Counted from the stretch's first letter, positions 1 to 9,472 are shown. The stretch is DNA of 64,000 nt from Brevinema_A sp051649605 (GCA_051649605.1 JBOFHK010000002.1:124001-188000); one strand, 5' to 3'. The notes: generated from the sequence alone by a model not told the origin. Numbers and translations: made by a program.

Positions 1-971
1 TAACCAATTATCTTGGTTTTGCTTTGGGATTTACTTTAGTGGTTGAAATAGTCATAGCAATAATTTTATTTTCCCGCTTCTCTCGTATCCTCCCTTTAGA
101 GGACGCAATTTTTTATTCTATTTTTCATGCAATAACAGCGTTCTGTAATGCAGGATTTTCTTTGTTTTCTGACTCGTTAATGGGATTCCGTAATGACTTA
201 ACAATTAATTTTGCAATTATGGGTTCTATTATTATTGGAGGTATAGGATTTGGAGTTTGGTTGGATCTCAAATCCCGATTTATCGAAAGAAAAACAAAAA
301 GTATAGCCCTACAAACCTCTATTGCTTTACAGATGTCCTTATATTTATTGATTCTAGGAACAATTGCATTTTTCTTTTTAGAAAAAGACAATACACTTAT
401 GGGGCTTTCTTTATCCGAAAAAATACTAAGCTCTTTATTCACCTCCGTTAATTTGAGAACAGCTGGGTTTAACAGTATTGATCTCAACCAAACAAATGAA
501 TCTTCTCGTTTATTGTCTACTGCCCTAATGTATATTGGAGCTTCTCCAGGTTCGACTGGGGGGGGGATAAAAACAACGACATTTTTAGTCCTTTTAGCCT
601 ATGTAAGGGCTTCGCTCAAAAATTCTCCAGATATTACTATTTTTGGTAAAAGAGTGGAGGACTCCCTCGCCCATCAAGCTTGGACCTTGGTATTTAATTC
701 TTTATGCTGGATTTTTTTTGTAACATTATCACTATGCTATATAGACGGGTTCTCCTTATCCGAAGCTGTTTACGAAACAGTATCTGCGTATGCAACTGTA
801 GGAGTTTCTACTGGGGTTACAGGATCTCTTTCTAATATTTCTAAAGTATTAATTTCTATTACAATGATTTTAGGTAGAGTGGGACCAACAACTATCATGC
901 TCGCACTAAATACCAGTAAACCAAAAAGTAATCTTACTCGAACTCCTACAGAACGATTGTCTATCGGGTAA
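1..971 (+). CDS. ktrB: KtrB/TrkH-type potassium uptake channel subunit, 5' truncated by window edge
   Basis: This is the membrane subunit of a Ktr/Trk K+ uptake system. The reading frame is open to the first base of the window (codons from base 3), so the N-terminus lies outside. Visible family marks are a P-loop with FCNAGF, another with NLRTAGFNS, the conserved SPGSTGGGIKTTT selectivity and gating stretch, a fourth pore loop with YATVGVSTG, and the C-terminal GRVGPTTIML typical of KtrB. Several hydrophobic helices separate the loops. The partner KtrA (cytosolic RCK subunit) is not downstream, where alaS follows after about 80 bp; it may lie upstream. The three glycines of the filter-proximal motif are encoded by a run of nine G (558-566), which is unusual in such AT-rich DNA. 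Confidence 0.9.
   Translation, partial: TNYLGFALGFTLVVEIVIAIILFSRFSRILPLEDAIFYSIFHAITAFCNAGFSLFSDSLMGFRNDLTINFAIMGSIIIGGIGFGVWLDLKSRFIERKTKSIALQTSIALQMSLYLLILGTIAFFFLEKDNTLMGLSLSEKILSSLFTSVNLRTAGFNSIDLNQTNESSRLLSTALMYIGASPGSTGGGIKTTTFLVLLAYVRASLKNSPDITIFGKRVEDSLAHQAWTLVFNSLCWIFFVTLSLCYIDGFSLSEAVYETVSAYATVGVSTGVTGSLSNISKVLISITMILGRVGPTTIMLALNTSKPKSNLTRTPTERLSIG
558..566 (+). repeat. G9 homopolymer inside ktrB
   Basis: Nine consecutive G encode Gly-Gly-Gly in the conserved TGGGIK motif. Poly-G tracts of this length are known slippage sites in other bacteria. A one-base change here would truncate the channel in its C-terminal half. Confidence 0.85.
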
Positions 972-1051
972 TAAAACTTTTATTTTTTCTAAAAATATCT
1001 TATAATATACACTAAAGCTTATGATATTGCTACAAAAACAAGGGGTAATCT

Positions 1052-3670
1052 ATGGTAAAAAGCTCCCAAATAATCCGTCAAGAATTTATTGATTTCTTTA
1101 AAAATAAAAACCATACCGTTGTTCCTTCGGCATCCTTAATACCTGAAAATGATCAAACATTATTATTTACCAACGCAGGAATGAATCAATTTAAAGATTT
1201 GTTTTTAGGAACAGGTACACGACCTTACACTAGGGCGGTAGATACGCAAAAAGTGATGCGTGTTTCTGGTAAGCATAACGATTTTGATGACGTTGGACGA
1301 GATACCTACCACCATACTTTTTTTGAAATGCTCGGCAACTGGAGTTTTGGTGATTATTACAAAAAAGAAGCTATTTCTTGGGCGTGGGAATTACTTACTG
1401 ACGTTTGGCAACTCCCTAAAGAACGCCTCTATGCCACTGTTCATCATAGTGATCAAGAAAGTTTAGACCTATGGACAGAATTAACAGATATTGATCCTAG
1501 TCATGTCCTAAAATTCGGTGATAAAGAGAATTTTTGGGAAATGGGTACCGTGGGTCCTTGTGGCCCTTGTTCCGAAATCCATATCGATCTAACTCCTGAT
1601 CTTCAAAAGAGTATTGGTGCAGAAGGTATTAATTCTGATAATCCTCTATTTATGGAATTATGGAATCTTGTTTTTATTCAATACAATAGACAAGAAGACA
1701 AATCTCTACAAAATCTCCCAGCCAAACATGTGGATACAGGAATGGGATTCGAAAGAATCACCGCCGTCCTCCAACAAAAAAGCTCCAATTACGACACCGA
1801 TCTTTTTTCTCCCATTATTAATTTTTTATGCCAAGATAGCACCAAAGCTTATTATCAAGACAGTAAAGGGACACCACACCGTGTTATTGCCGATCATATT
1901 CGTGCCTTAACATTTGCGATTAGCGACGGTATTATACCTTCCAATGAAGGTCGAGGGTATGTCATCCGTAAGATTCTCCGACGTGCTGTACGCTTCGGTA
2001 AAGAACTCGGTTATACAAATGCGTTTTTGTACAAACTCGTCCCTATTATTACCCAAATTATGGAGGATACCTTCCCAGAAATTAAAGAACGCCAATCTTC
2101 TATCCAATCCGTAATCCGTTCAGAAGAGGAGTCTTTTTTCCGTACTTTAAATAAAGGATTTGATAAAATCAAAGAATTAATTACAAATACAAAGGCTTGT
2201 AATTCTAACACTGTTAGTGGTGATGATGTTTTTCTACTTTATGATTCTTTAGGATTCCCCATTGATTTTACTGAACAAATTTTAAAAGATGAAGATCTCC
2301 ATTTCGACAAAATTCGTTTTGAAGAACTTATGCAAGAGCAAAAAGAACGTGCTCGCTCCTCCTGGAAAGGTGAAGGTATTAATTTTTCTATTTTTGGTAA
2401 TATTCCCAAAAGTATCTATACCGAAACCGAGCAAACGGAGTCAATAATTTTAGGTATCGTCAAAGATTCCCGAAACACCGAAAAATGCCAAATCGGAGAC
2501 GAAGTTGCCTTAGTCTTAGATAATACACCGTTCTATGGAGAAAAAGGTGGTCAAATTGGTGATTCAGGCTTTATAACTAGCGGAGAAGATCATCTTATTG
2601 AAATCGTTGATACAAAAATTTTTGAAGAGAAATATATTCATCTAGGAAGAGTCCTAAAAGGTAATTTCACAACAGGGCAAAAAATCAAAGCAATCGTCCA
2701 TTCAGAAAGAAAAAAAGATATTGCACGCCATCATAGTGTTGCCCATTTATTATTTAAAGCCTTACGTAATGTGTTGGGAAGTCATATAGGTCAAGCAGGT
2801 TCATGGGTCGGCGAAAACCGTACTAGGATTGATTTTACCCACCCACAAGCTATTAGTAAAGACGATCTCCAAAAAATCACCAATCTTGTCAATCAGGATA
2901 TTATTGCTAATCATAAGACTTTTATTGAGGAACTACCCATCAAACAAGCTAAAGCTCAAGGGGCGATTGCCACATTTGAAGAAAAATACGGGGATATCGT
3001 ACGGGTCGTCCATTTGGGTGATTCCATAGAGCTCTGCGGTGGTACCCATGTTTCTTATACAGGAGAACTGGGATTCTTAACGATTATTAATGAATCTTCC
3101 GTTTCGGCAGGAACAAGACGTATTGAAGCTCTTACAGGAAAAGCTGCTTTAGAGTATATGGCAATGATTTTAAATAGAGAACAACAAATTGCTCATAATC
3201 TCAAATGTTCAGGATCAGAAATCTTAGACAAAGTACACAAAGTGCTTGAAGATTCTAAACAAAAAGACAAAGAAATCAAAAAATTACACAGTAAACTGGC
3301 CGAAGGGGTTTTTCAATCACTATGTTCTTGCGCTAAGATTATTAAAAATCATCAAATTATTATTGCATCAGTTGAGCTCGATCAAGTCCAAGAAATAAAT
3401 TCCTTATTTAAAAATCATATCCAATCTGGGGTATTGATTCTCGGCTCTTATAAACTATCTGATAAGAGTGCAATACTTTCCGTCTTGGTAACCAAAGATC
3501 TCCGTTCTACAATCCCAGCTGGGCAATTAATCAAAGAGCTCCTTCCTATGATCGACGGCAACGGGGGTGGTAAAGACGACCACGCAATGGGAGGTGGAAA
3601 AAATGGAGGAGCTTTAGAACAAACATTAAGCCAAGCCTTTAAAATTATTAATGATATTTTAGAAATCTAA
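1052..3670 (+). CDS. alaS: Alanyl-tRNA synthetase
   Basis: Charges tRNA-Ala in the cytosol. The 872-residue length is normal for the family. The N-terminal class II catalytic core carries FTNAGMNQFKDLFLG and a GKHNDFDDVGRDTYHHTFF motif. The editing domain has the zinc-binding H561-x3-H565 (HSVAH) and C662-GGTH666. The C-terminal oligomerisation/C-Ala region ends in a glycine-rich GNGGGKDDHAMGGG stretch. The ATG is preceded by an AAGGGG ribosome site, and a TATAAT at 1001-1006 is a candidate -10 with only a weak -35. It appears to have its own promoter after ktrB, with the EIIA gene 90 bp downstream. Confidence 0.98.
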   Translation: MVKSSQIIRQEFIDFFKNKNHTVVPSASLIPENDQTLLFTNAGMNQFKDLFLGTGTRPYTRAVDTQKVMRVSGKHNDFDDVGRDTYHHTFFEMLGNWSFGDYYKKEAISWAWELLTDVWQLPKERLYATVHHSDQESLDLWTELTDIDPSHVLKFGDKENFWEMGTVGPCGPCSEIHIDLTPDLQKSIGAEGINSDNPLFMELWNLVFIQYNRQEDKSLQNLPAKHVDTGMGFERITAVLQQKSSNYDTDLFSPIINFLCQDSTKAYYQDSKGTPHRVIADHIRALTFAISDGIIPSNEGRGYVIRKILRRAVRFGKELGYTNAFLYKLVPIITQIMEDTFPEIKERQSSIQSVIRSEEESFFRTLNKGFDKIKELITNTKACNSNTVSGDDVFLLYDSLGFPIDFTEQILKDEDLHFDKIRFEELMQEQKERARSSWKGEGINFSIFGNIPKSIYTETEQTESIILGIVKDSRNTEKCQIGDEVALVLDNTPFYGEKGGQIGDSGFITSGEDHLIEIVDTKIFEEKYIHLGRVLKGNFTTGQKIKAIVHSERKKDIARHHSVAHLLFKALRNVLGSHIGQAGSWVGENRTRIDFTHPQAISKDDLQKITNLVNQDIIANHKTFIEELPIKQAKAQGAIATFEEKYGDIVRVVHLGDSIELCGGTHVSYTGELGFLTIINESSVSAGTRRIEALTGKAALEYMAMILNREQQIAHNLKCSGSEILDKVHKVLEDSKQKDKEIKKLHSKLAEGVFQSLCSCAKIIKNHQIIIASVELDQVQEINSLFKNHIQSGVLILGSYKLSDKSAILSVLVTKDLRSTIPAGQLIKELLPMIDGNGGGKDDHAMGGGKNGGALEQTLSQAFKIINDILEI

Positions 3671-3761
3671 CGATAAATAGTACAATACTCCAAAAATATA
3701 TTTATAATAATACCATACTAATAAAAAGAGATAAGAATAAATAATTGTTAGGAGAAACACT

Positions 3762-4232
3762 ATGCTCTTAAATGAAATTTTAAGTGAAAAATGTTTTCGT
3801 GTAAACATCCAGGCAACAAGTAAAAAAGATATTATTTTAGAAATTGCTAATTTTTTTGAAAAAGTCCATGGATTAGATCATAAAATTGTATTTGAAGCCT
3901 TATGGAATCGTGAGCAAAAGGGATCTACAGGACTGGGCAAAGAGCTAGCTATCCCCCATGCTCGAATCCCTAATGTTGGTGCAATGAAGCTTGTAGTACT
4001 CTATAGCCCAGAGGGGAAGAATTTTGAAGCGTACGATGATCTCCCTACAAAATTGTTTTTTTCTGCGATTATTGATGAAGATGCCCAACCTCAGGAACAA
4101 TTAGAGATGCTCAAAGTCATCGTAGAAACCTGTGAAAAAACAGACCTAATGGACGCTTTAGGGCGAGTCCATACAGTTAATGCTTTAAAAGATACTATTG
4201 TACGTCGTATTACAGAAATTCAAAATTATTAA
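3762..4232 (+). CDS. PTS EIIA-like (PtsN/fructose-mannitol type) phosphocarrier domain protein
   Basis: A single-domain protein of 156 residues from the PTS EIIA-2 family. The phosphorylatable histidine is H66 in LAIPHARIP, preceded by the typical NREQKGSTGLG loop. No EIIB or EIIC domains or genes are adjacent, so a regulatory PtsN-like role is more likely than sugar uptake; this is inference. A good AGGAG site lies 8-12 bases before the ATG. The gene heads a tight + strand run with two TPR genes, a small membrane protein and a GalT-like gene. Confidence 0.88.
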   Translation: MLLNEILSEKCFRVNIQATSKKDIILEIANFFEKVHGLDHKIVFEALWNREQKGSTGLGKELAIPHARIPNVGAMKLVVLYSPEGKNFEAYDDLPTKLFFSAIIDEDAQPQEQLEMLKVIVETCEKTDLMDALGRVHTVNALKDTIVRRITEIQNY

Positions 4233-4234
4233 TT

Positions 4235-4894
4235 TTGGAATATTCAGTGACTACTATTTTTATCGTCTTTTTCTCGCTTATGATGCCAATATTTGCTCAA
4301 GATTTACCCCCAGAAGATATAGTAACTCTACCTAAATCTAACGAACTAGAAGAAACTATCCTTCCTGAGTTTGGTGAATTAAAACTTAAATTGTTGCTAA
4401 GCGATTTATCTCTAGAAGAACTTTATCGCTTAGCAAGCTTTTATTTATCCGAACAACTCTACCTTCAGGCAGCAGAATTATATGGACAATTCTTAGAAAA
4501 AGATATACCCAGTCCTCGAATAGCAGTAGCACACTACAATAGAGCCTTGTCTTTATTTTCTCTAGCGTTATACGAATCTGCTCTTCCTGAGTTTTTAAAC
4601 GCCTATCATTATAACAAAACCCTATATGATGCCCTCCGTATGGTTGGTACTATTTATTTTCTGCAAAAAAATAAAGAAAAAAGCCTAGAAATATGGCAAG
4701 AATATCTTGAGAAAAATACCGAAGATTCCCCAAACAAAGTAGCGATCGAAAAAGCTGTACAGCTTTTATCAGATCCAGCATTTCAATTCCCTGAAGAACA
4801 GAAAACACCAAACACTCAAAAAACATGGCCCTTCTTAAATCCCGAAATTATCCCCAACCCTGATGCAGAATACCAAAAGAAAAGAGTGATTTAA
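4235..4894 (+). CDS. Secreted/periplasmic TPR-like protein
   Basis: A protein of about 219 residues with an N-terminal signal peptide (hydrophobic stretch ending IFA, then QDLPPED). The middle carries helical TPR-like repeats (LYLQAAELYGQFLEK, then an SLALYESALPEF repeat and a third). The C-terminus is low-complexity and hydrophilic. The start is uncertain: TTG at 4235 lies 2 bp after the EIIA stop, while GTG at 4247 gives a tidier signal peptide; neither has a strong ribosome site, so translation is probably coupled to the EIIA gene. No enzyme motif is visible. A role in envelope protein assembly is possible but unproven. Confidence 0.75.
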   Translation: MEYSVTTIFIVFFSLMMPIFAQDLPPEDIVTLPKSNELEETILPEFGELKLKLLLSDLSLEELYRLASFYLSEQLYLQAAELYGQFLEKDIPSPRIAVAHYNRALSLFSLALYESALPEFLNAYHYNKTLYDALRMVGTIYFLQKNKEKSLEIWQEYLEKNTEDSPNKVAIEKAVQLLSDPAFQFPEEQKTPNTQKTWPFLNPEIIPNPDAEYQKKRVI

Positions 4895-4912
4895 CCCTTT
4901 AATGAGGAATTT

Positions 4913-6295
4913 ATGCCTGAAAGTATATTTTATGTCATTGCCCTAACTATTGTACTAGTTGTTGTATTAAGTTGTATTTATTTTATTATCATTGTCCCTA
5001 CACGAGAAACACATCTTAAAGAACTTCTGAGTAAATTACAATTTGAAGATGCTGCCCTCTTTCTCAAAAATATCCTTCGAAAAGAACCTCACAATCTTAA
5101 AATTGCCTTTGAGTTAGCAGAACTTTATTGGAAAATGAAAGATTATGATCAAGCACTTCATGCTTACGAACAACTCCTTACCAAAAAACTTCCTCGTCCT
5201 ATACATCAAACAGTACTATTCCGTATCGCAAACTGGCAAAAAGATCAAAAACAATACCACACTGCCCAAGAAAATATTAGCGAACTTCTCACTATAGATC
5301 CCAATAATTTTGAATATTTATCATTTCTGGCTGATATTTATTTTGAAACACAACAATATCAAGAAAGTATGGCTATCTATAAAAAAGCTCTTAGTATCAA
5401 TAAACAAGATTTACACTGTTGGAAGTATTTAGGGAATAGTTATTTTTATCAGAAACACTATACTGACGCTTATAAAGCTTTCGCCTATGCGATCAATATT
5501 GATCCTAAAGATCCTGAATTATGGTATAAATCTGCAGAAACCTGCCGTCTCTCTGAAGATAATGATAAAGCCTTAAGTTTTTATATTCGGACAGAGCAGT
5601 TTCCCCAATCTAACTATGCTTTTCAGTCAGTACTAAAAATTGCCGATATTTATCGAAGCAAAAACTTACAACAATCATACGTCCAGTATTTGGAAAAAGC
5701 AAGGTTGATGATCCAAACGAATCCTGACAACACATTTAATAAAGCAGATATTTTAGAAGTTTATTACCAATTGGGAGCAATTTATCTCTATGATAATCAT
5801 CTTGATTTAGCTCTTACAGAGTGGGAACAAGTGCTAAAAATCGATCCTGAATACAAAGATACCTCCGAACTCTTTAATGCTCACTACACATCTCGTATTC
5901 ATGATTTTTTTAAAGATATGCTTACAGCACAAGGAGAGCAGCTTACCGAAGTACTGCTCGAATTTGTAAAATCGCTGGGATATACCATCGATTCCATCCA
6001 GAATTTTGGAGAATATACCATTAATATTCATGTTTCAGAAAGTTCCTCTAAATGGCGTGATATTAGAAGAAGGAAAACTATTATCTCTTTTTGGTGTTCT
6101 ACTGAGCCTGTGCCAATCGATATTGGTCATCGACTGTCTTCAACAAAACACACCCATGGTATCTCCCAAATTTATATTATTTCTGCAGGCCCAGTACTAT
6201 CAGAGGTACGACAGATATTAAGTAAAAAATCTGTTGATATTTTTGACCAAACAAATATTAAGGAGCTAATCGATGCCCGAAAAAAAAACCAATAA
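4913..6295 (+). CDS. Membrane-anchored TPR protein with a degenerate Mrr/restriction-endonuclease-like C-terminal domain
   Basis: A 460-residue protein. Residues about 5-28 form one membrane helix. Residues about 35-330 are a series of TPR units (for example CWKYLGNSYFYQKHYTDAYK and YQLGAIYLYDNHLDLALTEW). The last 120 residues do not look like TPR. They start LTEVLLEFVKSLGYTI and end VDIFDQTNIKELI, which follows the outline of the Mrr-type PD-(D/E)XK fold. The usual catalytic Asp and the E/Q-x-K lysine appear replaced (GEYTIN, ISFWC), so it is probably non-catalytic. ATG with GAGGAATTT upstream. It overlaps the next small gene by 23 bp. Confidence 0.82.
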   Translation: MPESIFYVIALTIVLVVVLSCIYFIIIVPTRETHLKELLSKLQFEDAALFLKNILRKEPHNLKIAFELAELYWKMKDYDQALHAYEQLLTKKLPRPIHQTVLFRIANWQKDQKQYHTAQENISELLTIDPNNFEYLSFLADIYFETQQYQESMAIYKKALSINKQDLHCWKYLGNSYFYQKHYTDAYKAFAYAINIDPKDPELWYKSAETCRLSEDNDKALSFYIRTEQFPQSNYAFQSVLKIADIYRSKNLQQSYVQYLEKARLMIQTNPDNTFNKADILEVYYQLGAIYLYDNHLDLALTEWEQVLKIDPEYKDTSELFNAHYTSRIHDFFKDMLTAQGEQLTEVLLEFVKSLGYTIDSIQNFGEYTINIHVSESSSKWRDIRRRKTIISFWCSTEPVPIDIGHRLSSTKHTHGISQIYIISAGPVLSEVRQILSKKSVDIFDQTNIKELIDARKKNQ

Positions 6296-6488
6296 CTCCA
6301 AAAAAATATTTTTTAATATTATTTTCTTCGCTTTTTTATCCATTATTACAATCTTCTTTTTTTATGAATTATTAATTATTGGTAATCCTTTTTTTGATCC
6401 GATAAGTCCTTATTTTTTGTGGGGAAGTGTGTTTTTTATTAGTGTGTTTTTTGCCTTTCGTTATTTAATAGCTATTAAAACAAAATAG
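6273..6488 (+). CDS. Small two-helix membrane protein, unknown function
   Basis: A 71-residue protein with a lysine-rich cytoplasmic start (MPEKKTNNSKK) and two hydrophobic helices separated by a short GNPFFDPISPYF loop. It begins inside the last codons of the TPR gene, with an AAGGAG site 7 bases before its ATG, and ends 9 bp before the GalT-like gene. The ribosome site and operon position make it a real gene. No family is recognised. Confidence 0.65.
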   Translation: MPEKKTNNSKKIFFNIIFFAFLSIITIFFFYELLIIGNPFFDPISPYFLWGSVFFISVFFAFRYLIAIKTK

Positions 6489-6497
6489 AGAGAATTT

Positions 6498-7784
6498 ATG
6501 ACCCCTTGGATTTATAAAGATTCACAAGCAATTGAATATTATTACCATCCCTTTTTAGATACTCATACCATGTATACTCCCTACCGTCATAGCAGAATTT
6601 TTGATTCGGAGAAAAAAGGAGAGATTTTTCTTCATATTCAAGACGAATATTACTGTGATTTTTGTATCGGTAAAATAGACCAAGCGACTCCTGACAAACA
6701 AATTGCAATCTTATCTCCATCAGGATCGATCAATTATATCAATTATCCTTCTTTAGATAGTATCTCCTGTCATAATATTCTGTTTAGAAGGCAAAGTAAT
6801 TTATTTGAAATTCTAAGCTACGATTACTGGCAAAAGAAATACTCTATACAAACACCGCAACAAGATAAAAAACGTATCGAAAACCTCTTTCAAAACCCAA
6901 AAACTCAGGTATTTTTAGAAAATCTTTTAAAATTAAAATATTCTAAAATTGGCAAACAGCTTCCAAGTATAGAAGAACAAAAAAAAGATTGTGAAGCTTT
7001 TTATTCTGGATTCCACGAACTCCTTACATCAGGTAGTCATTATATTCCCGATGCTGGTAACCATAGTCAATTATTCCATTCTGGTTCGCTCTCTTGGCAG
7101 AATCATCGTACTATGTATCAGATGATTAAAAATATCATGATCGATATGGCTTCAAGAAATCCTTATATTACCTTTATTGCTATTTTCCAAAATTGGCTTA
7201 CCGCAGCGGGAGCATCCTTTGAACATTGGCACAAACAGATTCTTGGTCTTGATTTTTGGGGGGAAGTGTTAAACCGTGAAGCCTCTCTTTATAAGAACAA
7301 TCCCACCGTATATCAGGATTTTGTCCTGAGTATCGTAACACAAGAAGAGCTTGTAATCGCCGAAAACCAATATGCAATTGCTTATGCAGAAATCGGCGGC
7401 AAAACAGGGAGAATTGTCATCTGTTCCAAATCAAAAAATCTCCGTCCCCACGAACATAGCCAAGACGAGATTGATGGCATGAGTGATCTGACCCATGCGT
7501 TATTAAGTATCCTACCCATTCAAACCGCCTACAACGAAGAGTGGCTCTACACTCCTTTCCATCAAACAGAATTCCGTACTCCTTGGCGTATTATCATTAA
7601 TCTCCGTACGATCATCAACGCAGGATTCGAAAATATTACCCAAATTCTTCTCACACCCATTTCTATTGGGGAGTTTGCAATACTCCTTAGAGAGCGATTA
7701 CAAGAGAAGCATACCCAAATTGCCCCAGGTATTACTCTACATCCTAAAAATATTTCTTCAAAAATATGGCAGTATACGGAATGA
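6498..7784 (+). CDS. GalT-like nucleotidyl/phosphoryl-transferase of the HIT superfamily (DUF4921-like)
   Basis: A 428-residue protein related to galactose-1-phosphate uridylyltransferase. It shows a CDFC pair (C53, C56) where GalT-type enzymes bind metal, and an HxHxQ nucleotide-transfer motif at 243-247 (EHWHKQ) after GAS. The C-terminal half has the TPWRIIINLRTIINAGFE stretch common in DUF4921 proteins. The exact sugar-phosphate or nucleotide substrate cannot be told. It is the last gene of the run that starts with the EIIA gene, and it ends with TGA, which shows TGA is a true stop here. Confidence 0.75.
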   Translation: MTPWIYKDSQAIEYYYHPFLDTHTMYTPYRHSRIFDSEKKGEIFLHIQDEYYCDFCIGKIDQATPDKQIAILSPSGSINYINYPSLDSISCHNILFRRQSNLFEILSYDYWQKKYSIQTPQQDKKRIENLFQNPKTQVFLENLLKLKYSKIGKQLPSIEEQKKDCEAFYSGFHELLTSGSHYIPDAGNHSQLFHSGSLSWQNHRTMYQMIKNIMIDMASRNPYITFIAIFQNWLTAAGASFEHWHKQILGLDFWGEVLNREASLYKNNPTVYQDFVLSIVTQEELVIAENQYAIAYAEIGGKTGRIVICSKSKNLRPHEHSQDEIDGMSDLTHALLSILPIQTAYNEEWLYTPFHQTEFRTPWRIIINLRTIINAGFENITQILLTPISIGEFAILLRERLQEKHTQIAPGITLHPKNISSKIWQYTE

Positions 7785-7796
7785 GTTATTAAAGTA

Positions 7797-7825
7797 TTGT
7801 ATTTTTTGCCGATATATCATATAAT
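7797..7825 (+). promoter_or_regulatory. Promoter of the FecR-domain gene
   Basis: TTGTAT (7797-7802), 17-bp spacer, TATAAT (7820-7825). Start of transcription is expected near 7832, about 20 bases before the ATG at 7852. Confidence 0.6.
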
Positions 7826-7851
7826 AATATATATAGTAATTTAAGGTGATT

Positions 7852-9405
7852 ATGAAAACGTTGTTTTTAATATTTTTATTAACAAGCTCAATGGCTCACT
7901 CCCAACAACTCAAAAATAATGTCTTCATTCAAGATATTGCTGGAGAAGTCCAAACTCGTACTGTTATTTCTCCCATGTGGACACCTATTACAGCAGGGTT
8001 GACTATCTCTGCAAAAAGTTTTATCCGTTTAAATTCTCCAAATAGTTTTGTTACCCTAAGCTACCCTGATGGTAGTATCCTTAGGCTTATTGGTGCTGGT
8101 TCATTTTTTCTCGAACAAATTTCTGAAGTGCAAAGCAATATCTACCATAGTAAAATATTAGTATTATCGGGGCGTTGGTTTTACCAATCCAATCCTTCAT
8201 ATAATTCCCGATTTATTGCTAATACCGATATTACAACTAGTGTTCTCGAAAAAGGAACAGGAGGAGGATTTTTTTATAACGGTACTAATGAATTCATACT
8301 CCTTAAGGGACGTGGTCTTATTAGTTATCGACAGAAAAACATCAATGCTCTTGTTTTAGACGAAAGACAGTACGTTCAATTTAATGTGTTGGATGGTTTT
8401 TTTCAACCAAAACTAGCCACCGATCAAATTTTTGAACAATATGTTGTTTTCCCTAATCAAACTACTTCTCAAATTCGTAGCGAAATTCAACTTGTTTCTT
8501 ACAATGATATGCCTTATCGCTTTTCCCATGATTCTGATTCTGTATATACAAAAACTCCTATTAGTAGTCAAGAAATTCCAATAAAACAGCTAGATATACT
8601 AAAAAATCTTAAATTCCCTAAAAGAGCCGATCGCTCTCAGGTTAGTATTTCTCGTGTAGAAACAAATAAAAATCAGGAAAGTACCTTTCAGGATAGTGTT
8701 CCTAAGCCAATCATTCCTAAAGAATTACTACAAGCAATCGATGTTAAAGATTTTAAAATAACCGTTACCCCTAAGCCACCAGAAAGCAAAGATTCTATAG
8801 AAACATCAAGCTCCAACAAACCAAAAGCAACAAGACCACAAAAAAAACCAGCAATAGCAAGACCTACCATAGAAAATGAACCTATTATCGAAGAAGTAAT
8901 CGAAGAAGAAATTGTAAAAAATGTTGATCTTAATGACCTCTTAGAAAAACTTCAAGAGGGCGTTGATAGAGAAAAAAAACAACGAGTAAAAGCTCCCCGA
9001 CCAACTCGTTCTGGTATCCTTATCCAAGAAGAAGCACCTATTATTGAAGAAATAGAAGAAGAAGAAGAAATCGTCGAAGAACCACTAGTAGAATTGGTAG
9101 AGGAAGAAGAGTTTATTGCCCCTGCCCCTAAAAAGGTCGTCAAACAACGACGTAAGCCTGTTCCTAAGCCAGTACCACCACCTAAACCTGCTCCTAAACC
9201 TAGACCTAAAAAGATTGCTCGACCAGTTCAACCTCCAGTATACGACAGCTACGAAGAAGATCCAGAAGAAGCACTAGACCCTTTATTTACTGCTCCTGAT
9301 TCTTTCTTTAACCGAGATTTAAATAGTGATGCCTATCGATATCGAGAGTTCAAACTAGATAATGAAGATGATATCTTAAATAGTGATTTATCAGTCTTTT
9401 TCTAA
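7852..9405 (+). CDS. Secreted FecR-domain protein with acidic and Lys/Pro-rich tail
   Basis: A 517-residue protein. The ATG at 7852 is chosen over an in-frame GTG at 7846 because TTAAGGTGATT then forms the ribosome site. The signal peptide ends about SMAHSQQ. Residues about 25-150 match the FecR fold (IAGEVQTRTV, GLTISAKSFIRLNSPNS, LSGRWFYQSNPS). In spirochaetes such proteins are usually periplasmic or surface proteins, not sigma regulators. The second half is low-complexity: glutamate-rich blocks (about residues 345-355 and 390-425), then a Pro-Lys repeat region (about 430-465), then an Asp-rich end. The tail could span periplasm or bind peptidoglycan; that is inference. It is monocistronic, with its own promoter and terminator. 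Confidence 0.8.
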   Translation: MKTLFLIFLLTSSMAHSQQLKNNVFIQDIAGEVQTRTVISPMWTPITAGLTISAKSFIRLNSPNSFVTLSYPDGSILRLIGAGSFFLEQISEVQSNIYHSKILVLSGRWFYQSNPSYNSRFIANTDITTSVLEKGTGGGFFYNGTNEFILLKGRGLISYRQKNINALVLDERQYVQFNVLDGFFQPKLATDQIFEQYVVFPNQTTSQIRSEIQLVSYNDMPYRFSHDSDSVYTKTPISSQEIPIKQLDILKNLKFPKRADRSQVSISRVETNKNQESTFQDSVPKPIIPKELLQAIDVKDFKITVTPKPPESKDSIETSSSNKPKATRPQKKPAIARPTIENEPIIEEVIEEEIVKNVDLNDLLEKLQEGVDREKKQRVKAPRPTRSGILIQEEAPIIEEIEEEEEIVEEPLVELVEEEEFIAPAPKKVVKQRRKPVPKPVPPPKPAPKPRPKKIARPVQPPVYDSYEEDPEEALDPLFTAPDSFFNRDLNSDAYRYREFKLDNEDDILNSDLSVFF

Positions 9406-9421
9406 AGGATCAGTAATCAAT

Positions 9422-9461
9422 AAAATGACGAGTAAGTAAACTTACTCGTCATTTTCTATAC
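9422..9461 (+). terminator. Strong hairpin terminator after the FecR-domain gene
   Basis: A perfect 16-bp inverted repeat, 9422-9437 with 9440-9455, tiny loop, T-rich 3' side. It sits between convergent genes and may stop transcription from both sides. Confidence 0.85.
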
Positions 9462-9472
9462 AGATCAAGTCT

